NCBI GenBank assembly: GCA_025363775.1
Contig: JANYLG010000111.1
Coordinates: 1 to 41,753, forward strand
DNA from: Acidobacteriota bacterium
GTDB taxonomy: Bacteria; Acidobacteriota; Vicinamibacteria; Vicinamibacterales; Fen-181
Length of the DNA: 41,753 bases
Direction: 5' to 3'
In this document: in pieces, positions 31,910 to 39,885 of the stretch
Position numbering within the stretch: position 1 is the stretch's first letter
How the letters are laid out: every line of letters begins with the position of its first letter
Made by a program: the position numbers and the translations under genes
The notes under the pieces: model-generated
What the model was told of the DNA's origin: nothing
Database searches by the model: none
Seen by the model: only the letters and a program-made list of their open reading frames with translations

Positions 31910-33118
31910 GTGACGGAAGACCACCGCTCGAGGAAAGCTCCAGGGCTCAATAGAAGTCGGCTCTTTGGCACCGCCTGCATGACGATGTTCGTGTTCGGGA
32001 TGCTCATTGCGATGCTCGGCACGCTGTTCGGGCTGCCGGCGATGCGCGAGCGGCTCGGCATCGACCTCGCCCAGCAGGGCGACCTGTTCAGCGTGCTGTT
32101 CATCGGCCTGCTCGTTTCGACGGCCATCGTCGGGCCGACGCTCGACCGCTTCGGCTGCAAGCCGGTGCTGGTGTCGGCGTCGGCGATGGTGACGGTGGCG
32201 TTGCTCGCGTTTGCCCTGGCGCATGGCTTCGGCGCGGCGGCGCTTGCGGCCTTGCTGCTCGGCGTCGGCGGCGGCTGGCTCAACGCGGCGACCAACGCCC
32301 TGGTATCGGACGTCTTCCCCGACGACCGGGGCCGGATGCTGAACCTGCTCGGTATGTTCTTCGGGATCGGCGCGCTGTTCGTGCCGCTCGTCGTTGCGCT
32401 CTTCTTCAACGTCCTGTCGATCGCGGGGACGATGGTGCTGTGCGCGGGGGTGGCGGGGGCGAGCACGGTGCTGTGCGCGGTGTTGCCGTTCCCCCCGCCG
32501 CACGAAGGGGCGGCGTTCTCGTTTGCCGGCATGCTTGGCGTGGCGAAGGATCGCGGCGTCTTCCTGTTCGCGCTGCTGCTGCTGTTCCAGGCGGGAAACG
32601 AGGCGGCTCTGAGCGGGTGGACATCCACCTACGTCGGGTCGGTGGGCTGGTCGCCGCGGGTGGCGACGCTGATCCTCGTGGGCTATTGGATCATGGCGAT
32701 TGCGGGGCGCGCGCTGTCCTCGCGGGCGCAGGCCTGGACCGGCAAGGAGCGGCTGGTGGTGATCTCCGGTGTGCTGTCGGTCAGCGGTTGCGTCGTCCTG
32801 CTGGTGGCCGCAGGCTGGCTGCCGGGGCTGACGTTGGGCGCCTTGATGACGTCTCTCGGGTTCTCCGCGGTCTTCCCGACGGTGCTGGCGATGGCCGGAG
32901 ATCGCTATCCCCGGTTTGCCGGGACCGTGTTCGGCTTCCTGTTCACCGTGGGCAACGTCGGTAGTATTACTTTTCCATGGGCGCTCGGGCACATCTCGCA
33001 GGCTTTCGGTGTGCGCCTGGGGATGCTGGTTCCGTTGGCGGGCGCCGTCCTCATGACCGCCTGCGCCATTGCGGTCGCCTCAGGCCCCCGCGAACCGGCC
33101 ACTCACCGACAAGGGTAG
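31910..33118 (+). CDS. Major facilitator superfamily transporter
   Basis: A 402-residue protein with about 12 hydrophobic helices and the MFS motif A region GPTLDRFGCKPVLV between helices 2 and 3. The two halves are joined by a short loop around residue 200 (FPPPHEGAAFSF). It has SALSGWTSTYVG-like residues in the second half and ends GPREPATHRQG. It resembles sugar or drug-type MFS (FucP/NarK-like) but the substrate is not evident. The start is GTG at 31910 with GAGG four bases upstream. It stands alone between the VapC fragment and a repeat pair. Confidence 0.85.
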   Translation: MTEDHRSRKAPGLNRSRLFGTACMTMFVFGMLIAMLGTLFGLPAMRERLGIDLAQQGDLFSVLFIGLLVSTAIVGPTLDRFGCKPVLVSASAMVTVALLAFALAHGFGAAALAALLLGVGGGWLNAATNALVSDVFPDDRGRMLNLLGMFFGIGALFVPLVVALFFNVLSIAGTMVLCAGVAGASTVLCAVLPFPPPHEGAAFSFAGMLGVAKDRGVFLFALLLLFQAGNEAALSGWTSTYVGSVGWSPRVATLILVGYWIMAIAGRALSSRAQAWTGKERLVVISGVLSVSGCVVLLVAAGWLPGLTLGALMTSLGFSAVFPTVLAMAGDRYPRFAGTVFGFLFTVGNVGSITFPWALGHISQAFGVRLGMLVPLAGAVLMTACAIAVASGPREPATHRQG

Positions 33119-33121
33119 GGC

Positions 33122-33185
33122 CGACCCTCCGGCCGGCCCTGCTCATCGTCCCGCCTCCGTCGCGACGCGACCCTCCGGCCGGCCC
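33122..33185. repeat. 18-base direct repeat, self-complementary core (second REP-like family)
   Basis: CGACCCTCCGGCCGGCCC occurs at 33122-33139 and again, identical, at 33168-33185, 46 bases apart. Each copy contains the palindrome GGCCGGCC, and the flanks can form larger GC hairpins. The first copy begins four bases after the MFS stop, so it may also end that transcript. The sequence is unrelated to the palindrome at 16.0 kb. Confidence 0.55.
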
Positions 33186-33225
33186 GACTTGAACAGGCCG
33201 CGGCGCCGGATTCTCGACCCTGCGG

Positions 33226-33231
33226 TAGAAT
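33226..33231 (+). promoter_or_regulatory. -10 element TAGAAT, leaderless-type, for the nitrilase-like gene
   Basis: TAGAAT ends 6 bases before the ATG at 33238, the shortest spacing in this window. There is no Shine-Dalgarno sequence. The mRNA would start at, or within a base or two of, the start codon. Confidence 0.5.
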
Positions 33232-33237
33232 CTCACC

Positions 33238-34053
33238 ATGAGAATCGCACTCGTGCAGCAGCGGGCCACTGCCAGCAAGGCCGCGAACGTCGCGTCCGGC
33301 CTCGACGCGCTTGCTGCGGCGGCCGACAACGGCGCACAGCTCATCTGTTTCGCGGAACTGGCATTCGAGCCGTTCTACCCGCAGCGCCCAGCCGGACCTG
33401 ATTTCGCGCATCTTGCCGAACCGATCCCTGGCCCGATCACCGAGGCCTTCCAGGCGAAGGCCGCTGAACTGGGCGCGGTCGTCGTGATCAACCTGTTCGA
33501 GCGCGATGGCGACCGCACGTTCGACAGCTCGCCGGTGATCGACGCCGACGGGACGCTCCTCGGCTGCACCCGCATGATCCACATCACGGAGTACCCCTGC
33601 TTCCACGAACAGGGGTACTACACGCCGGGCGACACCGGCGCGCCGGTCTACGACACGGCGATTGGAAGGCTCGGCGTGGCGATCTGCTACGACCGTCACT
33701 TCCCGGAATACATGCGCGCGCTCGCAGTCGGCGGGGCCGAGGTGGTGGTGGTGCCGCAGGCGGGAGCCGTCGGCGAGTGGCCGGACGGCCTCTACGAGGC
33801 GGAGATGCAGGTGGCCGCGTTCCAGAACGGCTACTTCACGGCGCTGTGCAACCGCGTCGGCCAGGAGGAGTGCCTGACGTTCGGCGGCGAGTCGTTCGTC
33901 TGCGCCCCAAGCGGCATGGTGGTCGCGAAAGCTCCCGCCGGGGAAGACGCGATTCTCTACGCCAACATCGATCTCCCGACGGTCGAACGCTCCCACGCGC
34001 GGAAGCTGTTCCTCAGACACCGACGGCCTGAACTCTACGCCGGCTGGATCTGA
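33238..34053 (+). CDS. Nitrilase-superfamily carbon-nitrogen hydrolase with altered catalytic Lys
   Basis: A 271-residue nitrilase-fold protein. The triad Glu is Glu40 in CFAELAFEP and the nucleophile is Cys150 in GVAICYDRHFPEYMR. The Lys expected before HxxE-type residues (usually RKxH) is Met113 here: GCTRMIHITEYPCFHEQ. Overall it is closest to N-carbamoylputrescine amidase/beta-ureidopropionase-like members. The EYPCFHEQGYYTPGD and VVVPQAGAVGEWP blocks look strongly constrained, so it is probably functional but with changed or lost amidase chemistry. It stands alone with a leaderless-type promoter. Confidence 0.82.
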   Translation: MRIALVQQRATASKAANVASGLDALAAAADNGAQLICFAELAFEPFYPQRPAGPDFAHLAEPIPGPITEAFQAKAAELGAVVVINLFERDGDRTFDSSPVIDADGTLLGCTRMIHITEYPCFHEQGYYTPGDTGAPVYDTAIGRLGVAICYDRHFPEYMRALAVGGAEVVVVPQAGAVGEWPDGLYEAEMQVAAFQNGYFTALCNRVGQEECLTFGGESFVCAPSGMVVAKAPAGEDAILYANIDLPTVERSHARKLFLRHRRPELYAGWI

Positions 34054-34503
34054 CGGAGAGACCGCGCGATTCGGCGTCGCCTTCGGGTCCGGCCCTCGAG
34101 CAGAGGGAGGAGCGGAGAGGCGGGATTCGCCTGATAGTGTCGCTGATTGCCCACCAGCTGTCCTCAGAAGCTCGGCGCGGGCGGGCCCGAGCGTTGGTCA
34201 ACTCCGTCTCAGGACGACCATCGGGTCCGAGTGGGCCGCTCGCCAAGCAGGGAGACAGCTGGCAACCTTGACCACGCCGACGACCTCGAGCCACTGAGGT
34301 TCAGAACGGATCCTGGCCGATTCGTGTTTGACGACGTACTTGACGACGCCTTCCTGATCGTGTGTCTGGCGCATCGGTCTGTTCCTGTCGGGCGACGCTC
34401 GCATCCCTCATTCTACGCGGCATCATGCGCCCTTTGGCGTGAAGGCCCACGGAGCGCGCGACCGGCCCGGCGTACCGGGCCGGTCGACAGGCACTTCGGC
34501 GAT
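34054..34503. other. Intergenic region, no gene recognised
   Basis: About 450 bases between convergent genes. Some short frames are open on the minus strand (for example one of about 68 codons at 34198-34404), but none has recognisable motifs, a ribosome site or a promoter. The stretch from about 34450 carries GC-rich inverted repeats (CCGGCCCGGTACGCCGGG-like on the minus strand) next to the peptidase stop that could act as a terminator. Confidence 0.5.
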
Positions 34504-36903
34504 CTACTTCCTGGTCTCCGCGTTCTTCACGTACTTGTCGAGGAAGTTGAGCATCTCGGTGATCACGTGCTTGTTCGATTCCGCCGCCGCATAGCCGTGC
34601 GCTTCGAAGGGCAGCGTGACGTAGCGGACCGTGGCGCCGAAGCCCTTGAGGGCGACGTAGAAACGCTGCGACTGAATCGGAAACGTGCCGGAGTTATCGT
34701 CCATCTCACCGTGGATGAGCAGGATTGGGTCCTTCACTTCATTCGCGCGGAAGAACGGCGACATCTTGCCGTAGATCCCGGGCACTTCCCAGAAGTTGCG
34801 CGTCTCGTTCTGGAAGCCGAAAGGCGTCAACGTGCGGTTGTACGCGCCGCTTCGCGCGATACCGGCCCGGAACAGGCGCGAATTCGCCAGGAGATTCGCC
34901 GTCATGAACGCGCCGTAGCTGTGCCCCCCGACGCCCCAGTGATCACGATCGGCAAAGCCCATCTCGACGCCCTTGTCGATCGCCGCCTGCGCGCTCGCCA
35001 CCAACTGCTCGACGTAGGTGTCGTTGGCGGTCTCGCCAGCTCCGATGATGGGCATCGTCGCGTCGTTGAACACCGCGTAGCCCTGCGTGAGCAGCAGCAG
35101 TTGTGACGAGCCGCCGACGGTGAGGAAGCGGTTTTCGTTGCCACTGATCTGCGCCGCTTCGTCCGCACTCGTGAACTCGGCCGGGTACGCCCAGAGGAAT
35201 ACCGGGACCTTGGTGCCGGGCACGTAGCCCGGCGGCAGGTAGATTGTCGCGTTCAGCTGCACGCCATCCTTGCGCTTGTAGGTGACGAACTGACTCGTGA
35301 CGCCGGCCAGCTGCGGATGTGGGTCGGCGAACGTCGTGATCGCCTTGCGCGACGCCGCCGCCGTGTCGAGCAGGTAGTAATTTGGCGGTTCCTTCTTCGT
35401 CTCGCGGCGGGTGATCAGCTTCGCGCCGTTGTCGTCCACGAACCCGACGAATGTCTCGAAGCTGACGTCGTCGCACTGCCAGAGCCGGGACGACTGCAGC
35501 GTCTTCAGGTTGAGCCGATCGACAAAGGGCCGGTCACCCTTCGCCGACGCGCCAGCGCCGCTCAGATAGATGCTGTCGCCCACCTGCACGATCTTCCCCG
35601 ACGAGGGGCGTCCGACCGGCGAGCCGGGATCGCCGTAACGATCCTGCTGGCGCAGCTCCCAGAGCTTCTTCGGCGCGGCGGCAAGCCCGCTGTCGAAGAG
35701 CCATGTGCGGCGCATGCGCGTGTCGCGGTCGCTCTCGCTGAGGAACGCGGCGCCCTTCTCGGTGAACTGCAGGCCACCCGCGCGCCACTCGGTCTTTGCC
35801 ACCTCGGTCGGCTGACCCGTGAACGGCGCGGCGAGCGACACGACACGGTCGCGGAAGGGGACCTTGGCCTTCGGATCGCCGCCATCGAGCGGCTCGATGA
35901 ACAAGAGCGTTGCCGGCTCGATCTGATGCCACCGGAATCCACGCGGGCCCGGAAAGACGCCGTTGCGTGGGAACGTGTCGCCCATCGGGACGTCCGCCAG
36001 CTTCTTCACCACCGCGCCGGCCTTCGTCCACAACTCGACATCGCGCGGGAATTGGCCCGCCGGGACGACGTACGAAAACGGCTTCTTCGTGCGGTTGACG
36101 ACGACGTACTTGCCGTCGGTGGAGATCTCCACGCCCGAGTAGATGCCGGGCTTGCCGAATGGGGTCTTGGTGCCAGCCAAATCCACCCATGTCAGCTGGC
36201 TGGTGTAGAAGTACTCGTAGAGCGCCTCGTCGTACGGGTTCTTCAGCAGGTCTTCGAAGGTCTGCGCCGGGGCGGTCGTGCCGCTGGTTTCCTGGACCGC
36301 CGGGCCCTCGGGCAGCGCGCCTTCCTTCGGCATCGGACCGCGCCCGACGGGGATCAGGCTGCAGAGAAACCCGGTCGAGGTGTCCAGCCACCGGCACCCG
36401 CCGCCGAGGCCGTTGACGGCGCCAAGGAGCACGGGCCTCACGACGCCGGTCGAGACGTCCGTCACGTAGAGCTGGATCCCGGTCTTCGTGGTGATCGTGA
36501 CGGCGACGTACTTGCCGTCCGGCGAGAAGCTGCCCGAGTACGAGATCGCCGGCGGCAGCATCAGCCGCTTTTCCGTGCCGGCGGCTACGTCCTTCAGCAC
36601 CAGGCTGGTCGTGGCGCTCAGGATGCGCGGACCGTTGGTCTTCGGGTTGATGCGCGCGCCGCCGAGGCCGTAGAACGGCTCGGCCACTTCGGCCAGCGAC
36701 GGCATGCTCTTGCGACGGGTCAGGAGCAGTACCTTGCGAGTGGGCGACACGGCCACACCGGGCAGCGGCTCGGCCGCCATGATGTCCGCCATGACTTTCG
36801 GCGGCGTCAGATAGACGGACGGCTTCGACTGGGCCGACGGCGCCACCCGAATGAACAGGGCGATGGCGACCGACGCGACGACGACGGACACTGTCTTCTT
36901 CAA
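34504..36903 (-). CDS. Secreted S9-family prolyl oligopeptidase-like peptidase (glutamyl endopeptidase type)
   Basis: A 799-residue protein. A signal peptide (KKTVSVVVASVAIALF) follows a TTG start at 36903 that has AGGAG eight bases upstream; an ATG 25 codons earlier gives a sequence that does not look like a signal. A beta-propeller region (about 60-530) has SFSPDGKYVAV and EISTDGKYVVV blade motifs. The alpha/beta hydrolase domain has the nucleophile in GVGGHSYGAFM, the Asp in LIHGEMDDNSG and the His in PFEAHGYAA. Order and length fit S9D glutamyl endopeptidases. It would degrade peptides in the periplasm or outside. A monocistronic gene with no functional link to its neighbours. Confidence 0.9.
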   Translation of the reverse strand: MKKTVSVVVASVAIALFIRVAPSAQSKPSVYLTPPKVMADIMAAEPLPGVAVSPTRKVLLLTRRKSMPSLAEVAEPFYGLGGARINPKTNGPRILSATTSLVLKDVAAGTEKRLMLPPAISYSGSFSPDGKYVAVTITTKTGIQLYVTDVSTGVVRPVLLGAVNGLGGGCRWLDTSTGFLCSLIPVGRGPMPKEGALPEGPAVQETSGTTAPAQTFEDLLKNPYDEALYEYFYTSQLTWVDLAGTKTPFGKPGIYSGVEISTDGKYVVVNRTKKPFSYVVPAGQFPRDVELWTKAGAVVKKLADVPMGDTFPRNGVFPGPRGFRWHQIEPATLLFIEPLDGGDPKAKVPFRDRVVSLAAPFTGQPTEVAKTEWRAGGLQFTEKGAAFLSESDRDTRMRRTWLFDSGLAAAPKKLWELRQQDRYGDPGSPVGRPSSGKIVQVGDSIYLSGAGASAKGDRPFVDRLNLKTLQSSRLWQCDDVSFETFVGFVDDNGAKLITRRETKKEPPNYYLLDTAAASRKAITTFADPHPQLAGVTSQFVTYKRKDGVQLNATIYLPPGYVPGTKVPVFLWAYPAEFTSADEAAQISGNENRFLTVGGSSQLLLLTQGYAVFNDATMPIIGAGETANDTYVEQLVASAQAAIDKGVEMGFADRDHWGVGGHSYGAFMTANLLANSRLFRAGIARSGAYNRTLTPFGFQNETRNFWEVPGIYGKMSPFFRANEVKDPILLIHGEMDDNSGTFPIQSQRFYVALKGFGATVRYVTLPFEAHGYAAAESNKHVITEMLNFLDKYVKNAETRK

Positions 36904-37353
36904 AGGGCCAACTCCTCGCGAACAGCGTTGAGAACACCAATGACAGGCGGGGGACGATTGCACGAAGAGTATGTCCATCTCGCTGCCCGGACGCAACGGA
37001 TCGGGCTGGGACGGCCCCTCGACCTGGTTCCTGACGAGTGATCGCTCGGAACACCACTCGACACGGTCGCATGGCCTGCCACGAGCGAAGGAGCGAACGG
37101 ACAGAGGCGAGATTCTCCTGGCCTTCGACGGCGAAGAGGCTGAGGAGCGAGCCGGCGGTCGCGTCTTTTCTCCGCCGCAAAAGGACTGTGTGCTCGAGAG
37201 AACAGCGGACCGCCGCCCTGGAGGGCTATAGTTGTCGGTAGCGTGGGCTAAGGTTCGCAGCCAGGTGCCGCGAATCGATCGACCGTGCGCGCGAGAGGAT
37301 CACTCTCCGATCGCGCTTCACGCGCGGAGCCCACACCGCGCCGGAGAACGGAC
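36904..37353. other. Intergenic region between divergent peptidase and small membrane protein
   Basis: About 450 bases with no recognisable gene on either strand. A TATAGT box at 37227-37232 could be a -10 for the small membrane protein, but the matching -35 is poor. The minus-strand peptidase ribosome site (AGGAG) lies at the left end. Confidence 0.5.
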
Positions 37354-37506
37354 ATGCTGTACACCCTCGCCGTCATCGTGCTGGTCGCGTGGTTGCTCGG
37401 TTTGGCGGGCACCTACACGATTGGCCCGCTCTTGCACCTTTTGGGGGTCATCGCCCTGGTGCTGTTCGTCGTCGGCTTCTTGAACGGACGCCGCGCGCTC
37501 GGCTAG
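37354..37506 (+). CDS. Small lmo0937-family membrane protein
   Basis: A 50-residue protein, MLYTLAVIVLVAWLLG followed by GPLLHLLGVIALVLFVVGF and a short basic tail. It has two transmembrane helices joined by a Gly-rich turn and matches the lmo0937 family of tiny membrane proteins, whose role is unknown but which are often stress-associated. GGAG lies seven bases before the ATG. It is separate from its neighbours. Confidence 0.82.
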   Translation: MLYTLAVIVLVAWLLGLAGTYTIGPLLHLLGVIALVLFVVGFLNGRRALG

Positions 37507-37816
37507 CGCGAACGGGGGGCGACCATCCGTTCAGGCATTTCCTCGGGTGCGCTCAACGAGGTCGCTCAGCGCCTCGAGGTCTACCCGTAGACCAGTCGCC
37601 GGAAGACACTGGTCGCTCTGCCGTGCCCCGGCTACGGTATCTGCGTCACATAGGACCGTCCGACGCTCTTCATCCTGTTCGCGGGGGGCACCGAGCGTCG
37701 CCGGGAAGCCGACATCACGCACGTGCTAGACTCTTCGTCTGTCCGTCCGTCGCGGCCACGCTTGAACCATGGCGACACCGGGATCCGGCGGCACCGGCCG
37801 GCGACTGGAGGCGGAG
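37507..37816. other. Intergenic region with a candidate extended -10 for the SET gene
   Basis: About 310 bases without a supported gene. TG-TGC-TAGACT around 37724-37732 is an extended -10 about 85 bases before the SET start; no clear -35. A short minus-strand open frame at 37531-37722 has no recognisable motif. Confidence 0.45.
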
Positions 37817-38368
37817 ATGATGCGAGCCAGGTTTCGGTACCTCCTTCCGGCGATCGCGGTCGCGACCGCCGTCGCGCTTTCCAGCGGCCAGTCCCCCTAC
37901 GAGAAGAATCTCGAAATCAGGACGTCCGGGATTCCGCATGCGGGAAACGGCGTCTACACGAAGGTGGCCATCCCGGATGGATCCTACCTCGGAGCCTACA
38001 CGGGGGAGTTCATCACGGATGAGGAGTACCAGCGCCGGCTGAACGCGGACCGGTGGCAGTACATGATGGGGCTGCTGGACTGCGCGAAGCCGCACGCAGG
38101 CGGCATCGCGACCATCGACGGCATCGACGGTAACGTCTTCACGCGGATGAACTACGCACCGGCCGAGTTCCGGAACGTGAAGTTCGAGAAGATCTGTGAA
38201 GCCCCGTTCGTGAAGATCATGGCTCTGAGGGACATTGCCACCGGCGAAGAGCTATGGGTCGACTACGGCCCCAACTACCGCTACGACTTCATGAACGACG
38301 CGGCTGTGGTCAAGTTCTTTGCCGAACTGCACGCACGGCGTGCGAAGGAGGGTCGTTCCGGCTGGTAG
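37817..38368 (+). CDS. Secreted SET-domain protein
   Basis: A 183-residue protein. GGAGG five bases upstream favours the ATG at 37817 over one 16 codons earlier. A signal peptide (RYLLPAIAVATAVALSSG) precedes a compact SET domain: the SAM loop HAGNGVYTKVAIPDGSYLGAYTGE, the knot strand NVFTRMNYAPAEFRNVKF and the ending GEELWVDYGPNY with the conserved ELxxDYG motif. The usual RFINHSCxPN is FTRMNYAPAEFRN here, so the classic His and Cys are missing. SET proteins methylate protein lysines; an exported form would act on periplasmic or secreted targets or may have lost activity. No partner gene is adjacent. Confidence 0.8.
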   Translation: MMRARFRYLLPAIAVATAVALSSGQSPYEKNLEIRTSGIPHAGNGVYTKVAIPDGSYLGAYTGEFITDEEYQRRLNADRWQYMMGLLDCAKPHAGGIATIDGIDGNVFTRMNYAPAEFRNVKFEKICEAPFVKIMALRDIATGEELWVDYGPNYRYDFMNDAAVVKFFAELHARRAKEGRSGW

Positions 38369-38412
38369 CAGGCCATTGATACGCAGCGCGGTCCACTGGT
38401 CGATCGACCGCT

Positions 38413-38460
38413 CTTCGGCAGGGCGGGATTCGAACCCCCACCTCCTTGCAGGCGCCAGCC
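38413..38460 (-). other. Degenerate tRNA 3' end (T-arm remnant), possible attachment site
   Basis: On the minus strand GGGGGTTCGAATCCCGC (38439-38423) is a tRNA T-arm with one stem mismatch, followed by an acceptor-like CCTGCCG. I cannot find a matching 5' acceptor strand, D-arm or anticodon arm upstream, so a complete tRNA is unlikely. Fragments like this are left where elements integrate into tRNA 3' ends; broken toxin-antitoxin genes start just beyond it. Confidence 0.35.
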
Positions 38461-38494
38461 CCTCGAGCCGGCCCCCGGAGAGACCGACACCTGC

Positions 38495-38500
38495 TACGAT
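38495..38500 (+). promoter_or_regulatory. -10 element TGC-TACGAT, leaderless-type
   Basis: TGCTACGAT ends 6 bases before the GTG at 38507, an extended -10 in the same arrangement as the other leaderless candidates. It supports this GTG as the start of the small protein. Confidence 0.4.
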
Positions 38501-38506
38501 CACCGC

Positions 38507-38719
38507 GTGATCACCGACCTCGGCGCTTACGCCAGGCTCTGTGAGCAGGAACGCTGGGAAGCGCTCCGGGCCATGAGCTTCGACGATTCGATTGTCGTCC
38601 TCGAGGCGCTGCTCGCGTCGGAGCTCCTCGACATCGCGGTCTTCCCGGACGACGATCACCCGATGAGCCTGGCCCGGTCGCTGGGCATTCCGCCAGACCG
38701 GGTGCATCGGGCGGCCTGA
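38507..38719 (+). CDS. Small acidic protein paired with a nucleotidyltransferase remnant
   Basis: A 70-residue acidic protein (ARLCEQERWEALRAM, then DDSIVVLEALLAS, FPDDDHPMSLARSLG). I do not recognise a named family, but short proteins of this kind often precede nucleotidyltransferase-like genes in toxin-antitoxin-type pairs. Its TGA overlaps the ATG of the next frame (TGATG), which does encode a nucleotidyltransferase start. With that partner broken, the pair is probably inactive. The GTG start is supported by a -10 box six bases upstream. Confidence 0.6.
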   Translation: MITDLGAYARLCEQERWEALRAMSFDDSIVVLEALLASELLDIAVFPDDDHPMSLARSLGIPPDRVHRAA

Positions 38720-38930
38720 TGCACGCTCCGGCCAACCCGTTCACGGCGTTCTGCCAGCGGGCCTTCGACTTTCTCGAGCACGCCGGCATCCGGCACCTCG
38801 TCATCGGCGGGCTGGCGGTTGGGGTCGTCGGATAGGATCGGACGACCGGCGATGTGGACGTCGTCGGCTACGCGTCCACTGAAGACGCGCTGGCGCTCAT
38901 CACCAAGGCCACCGACGCCGGCCGCGCAAG
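38719..38930 (+). pseudogene. Nucleotidyltransferase gene, N-terminal part, broken by a stop and frameshift
   Basis: Reads FCQRAFDFLEHAGIRHLVIGG then LAVGVVG before an in-frame TAG at 38833-38835; past the stop the same frame continues RTTGDVDVVGYASTEDAL. The GG..A(V) loop and the TxDVD metal motif are those of nucleotidyltransferase antitoxins and toxins (AbiEii-like). After about codon 68 the sense is lost by a frameshift. The ATG overlaps the stop of the small protein before it. The TAG falls where a Glu-Pro or similar pair normally precedes RTTxDVD. Confidence 0.65.
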
Positions 38931-39236
38931 CTCGTCGGCGGCGACACGGTCGTCTACACCCGCCGACCTGCGGCATGGGCCCGGCTTTGGGCGAGCGAGG
39001 CGGCGCTGCTCGACTTCCTCCGACGTGGTGCCAGGACGAGCGAACTGCCACCGGAGGAGACCGTGCGACGCATTCTCGCGCTGTTCGCTGAACCTGGTCG
39101 CTTCGAACGCCTGGTTCGCGTCGCCCCTCACGAGCCCCCTCGGGTCAGGGCGATCCTGGGCGCAATCGGCGAGCAGATCGGGCGCGCTTGTCGAACTGAT
39201 GGAATTCGAGACGGCGGGAAGGAGGAGACCGAATGA
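38925..39236 (+). pseudogene. Fragment of an unidentified coding region (possible continuation of the broken pair)
   Basis: About 103 codons in a frame shifted from the previous one read sensibly: DTVVYTRRPAAWARLW, then ALLDFLRRGARTSELPPEE, ILALFAEPGRFERLVRVAP and EPPRVRAILGAIGEQIG. The composition (Arg/Glu/Leu helices, ordinary third-position GC) is that of a real gene. It has no start codon and begins at the breakpoint. It ends as TGA overlapping the ATG of the next fragment. It could be the rest of the nucleotidyltransferase or a separate short gene; I do not recognise the family. Confidence 0.45.
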
Positions 39237-39295
39237 AGCGACTCACCGGCATCGGCGGCGTGTTCTTCAAGGCGAAGGACCCGGTCGGACTATAG
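39233..39295 (+). pseudogene. VOC/glyoxalase-family gene, first 20 codons only
   Basis: After a strong ribosome site (GGAAGGAGGAGA) an ATG at 39233 starts RLTGIGGVFFKAKDPVG, the typical first strand of VOC/glyoxalase-like proteins, then a TAG at 39293. The remaining ~100 residues of the family are absent in all frames downstream. The start overlaps the stop of the preceding fragment (ATGA). Confidence 0.55.
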
Positions 39296-39885
39296 GACGG
39301 ATTAGCGGTCTCCGCTCGCCTGCCGCTGCTGCAGGTCAACATAACCGCCGCTATCAGACGCCGTGGGCGCCCCCTCCGAGCCCCAGACACAGCACGTTCG
39401 CTGACAGAGATGTGATCGACTTCACGCTCGAAAACCGGTCGTCCGACCGCCGGTGTGTGGCGCACATGTTGCTGATCACGTTCGGACCGGCGGCCCCTCG
39501 GGAGATCGCGCCCTCGGCACCGTCGGGATGGACATGGGCGCCGATTCTGTGTAGTGGGGCAGGAGTGCGCGTGATGCACTGCGGAGTGGTGTGGCGTTCG
39601 CCACACGGACTCGAGTCGAAGGGGCAGCTCGCGGGATTCGGACTGTCGAAGCCGAACTCGTCGTAATGCATGCGTGGACGATTGAGGCGGGGCGTTCGTG
39701 GGTCTTCCTTACGGTACTGTTGGCGGATAGACCGCAACTTGGCGGGGCAGGCGTCGCTGGCACGGTTCAGCCGCAACGCTCTTGGTGGAGGGCTCCAGAA
39801 TCATGGTTGGGTCGGGCCCCGCCCTGATTCTCTTCGTGGCGACGCACGAAACGGCGGCAGCTTCTCCGGTCACGCTCTGCCGGCG
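39296..39885. other. Long intergenic region, no gene recognised
   Basis: About 590 bases. Open frames exist on both strands but are arginine/proline/serine-rich and lack motifs, starts with ribosome sites or family resemblance. It probably contains decayed DNA from the same rearrangements that broke the genes upstream. The right end runs into the AbiE promoter. Confidence 0.5.

Noticed and set aside
34198-34404. A 68-codon minus-strand frame in the gap after the nitrilase-like gene
   Set aside because: No promoter, ribosome site or family resemblance; probably chance.
38413-38500. Complete tRNA gene on the minus strand
   Set aside because: Only the T-arm and a possible acceptor strand can be found; the 5' acceptor, D-arm and anticodon arm do not pair.
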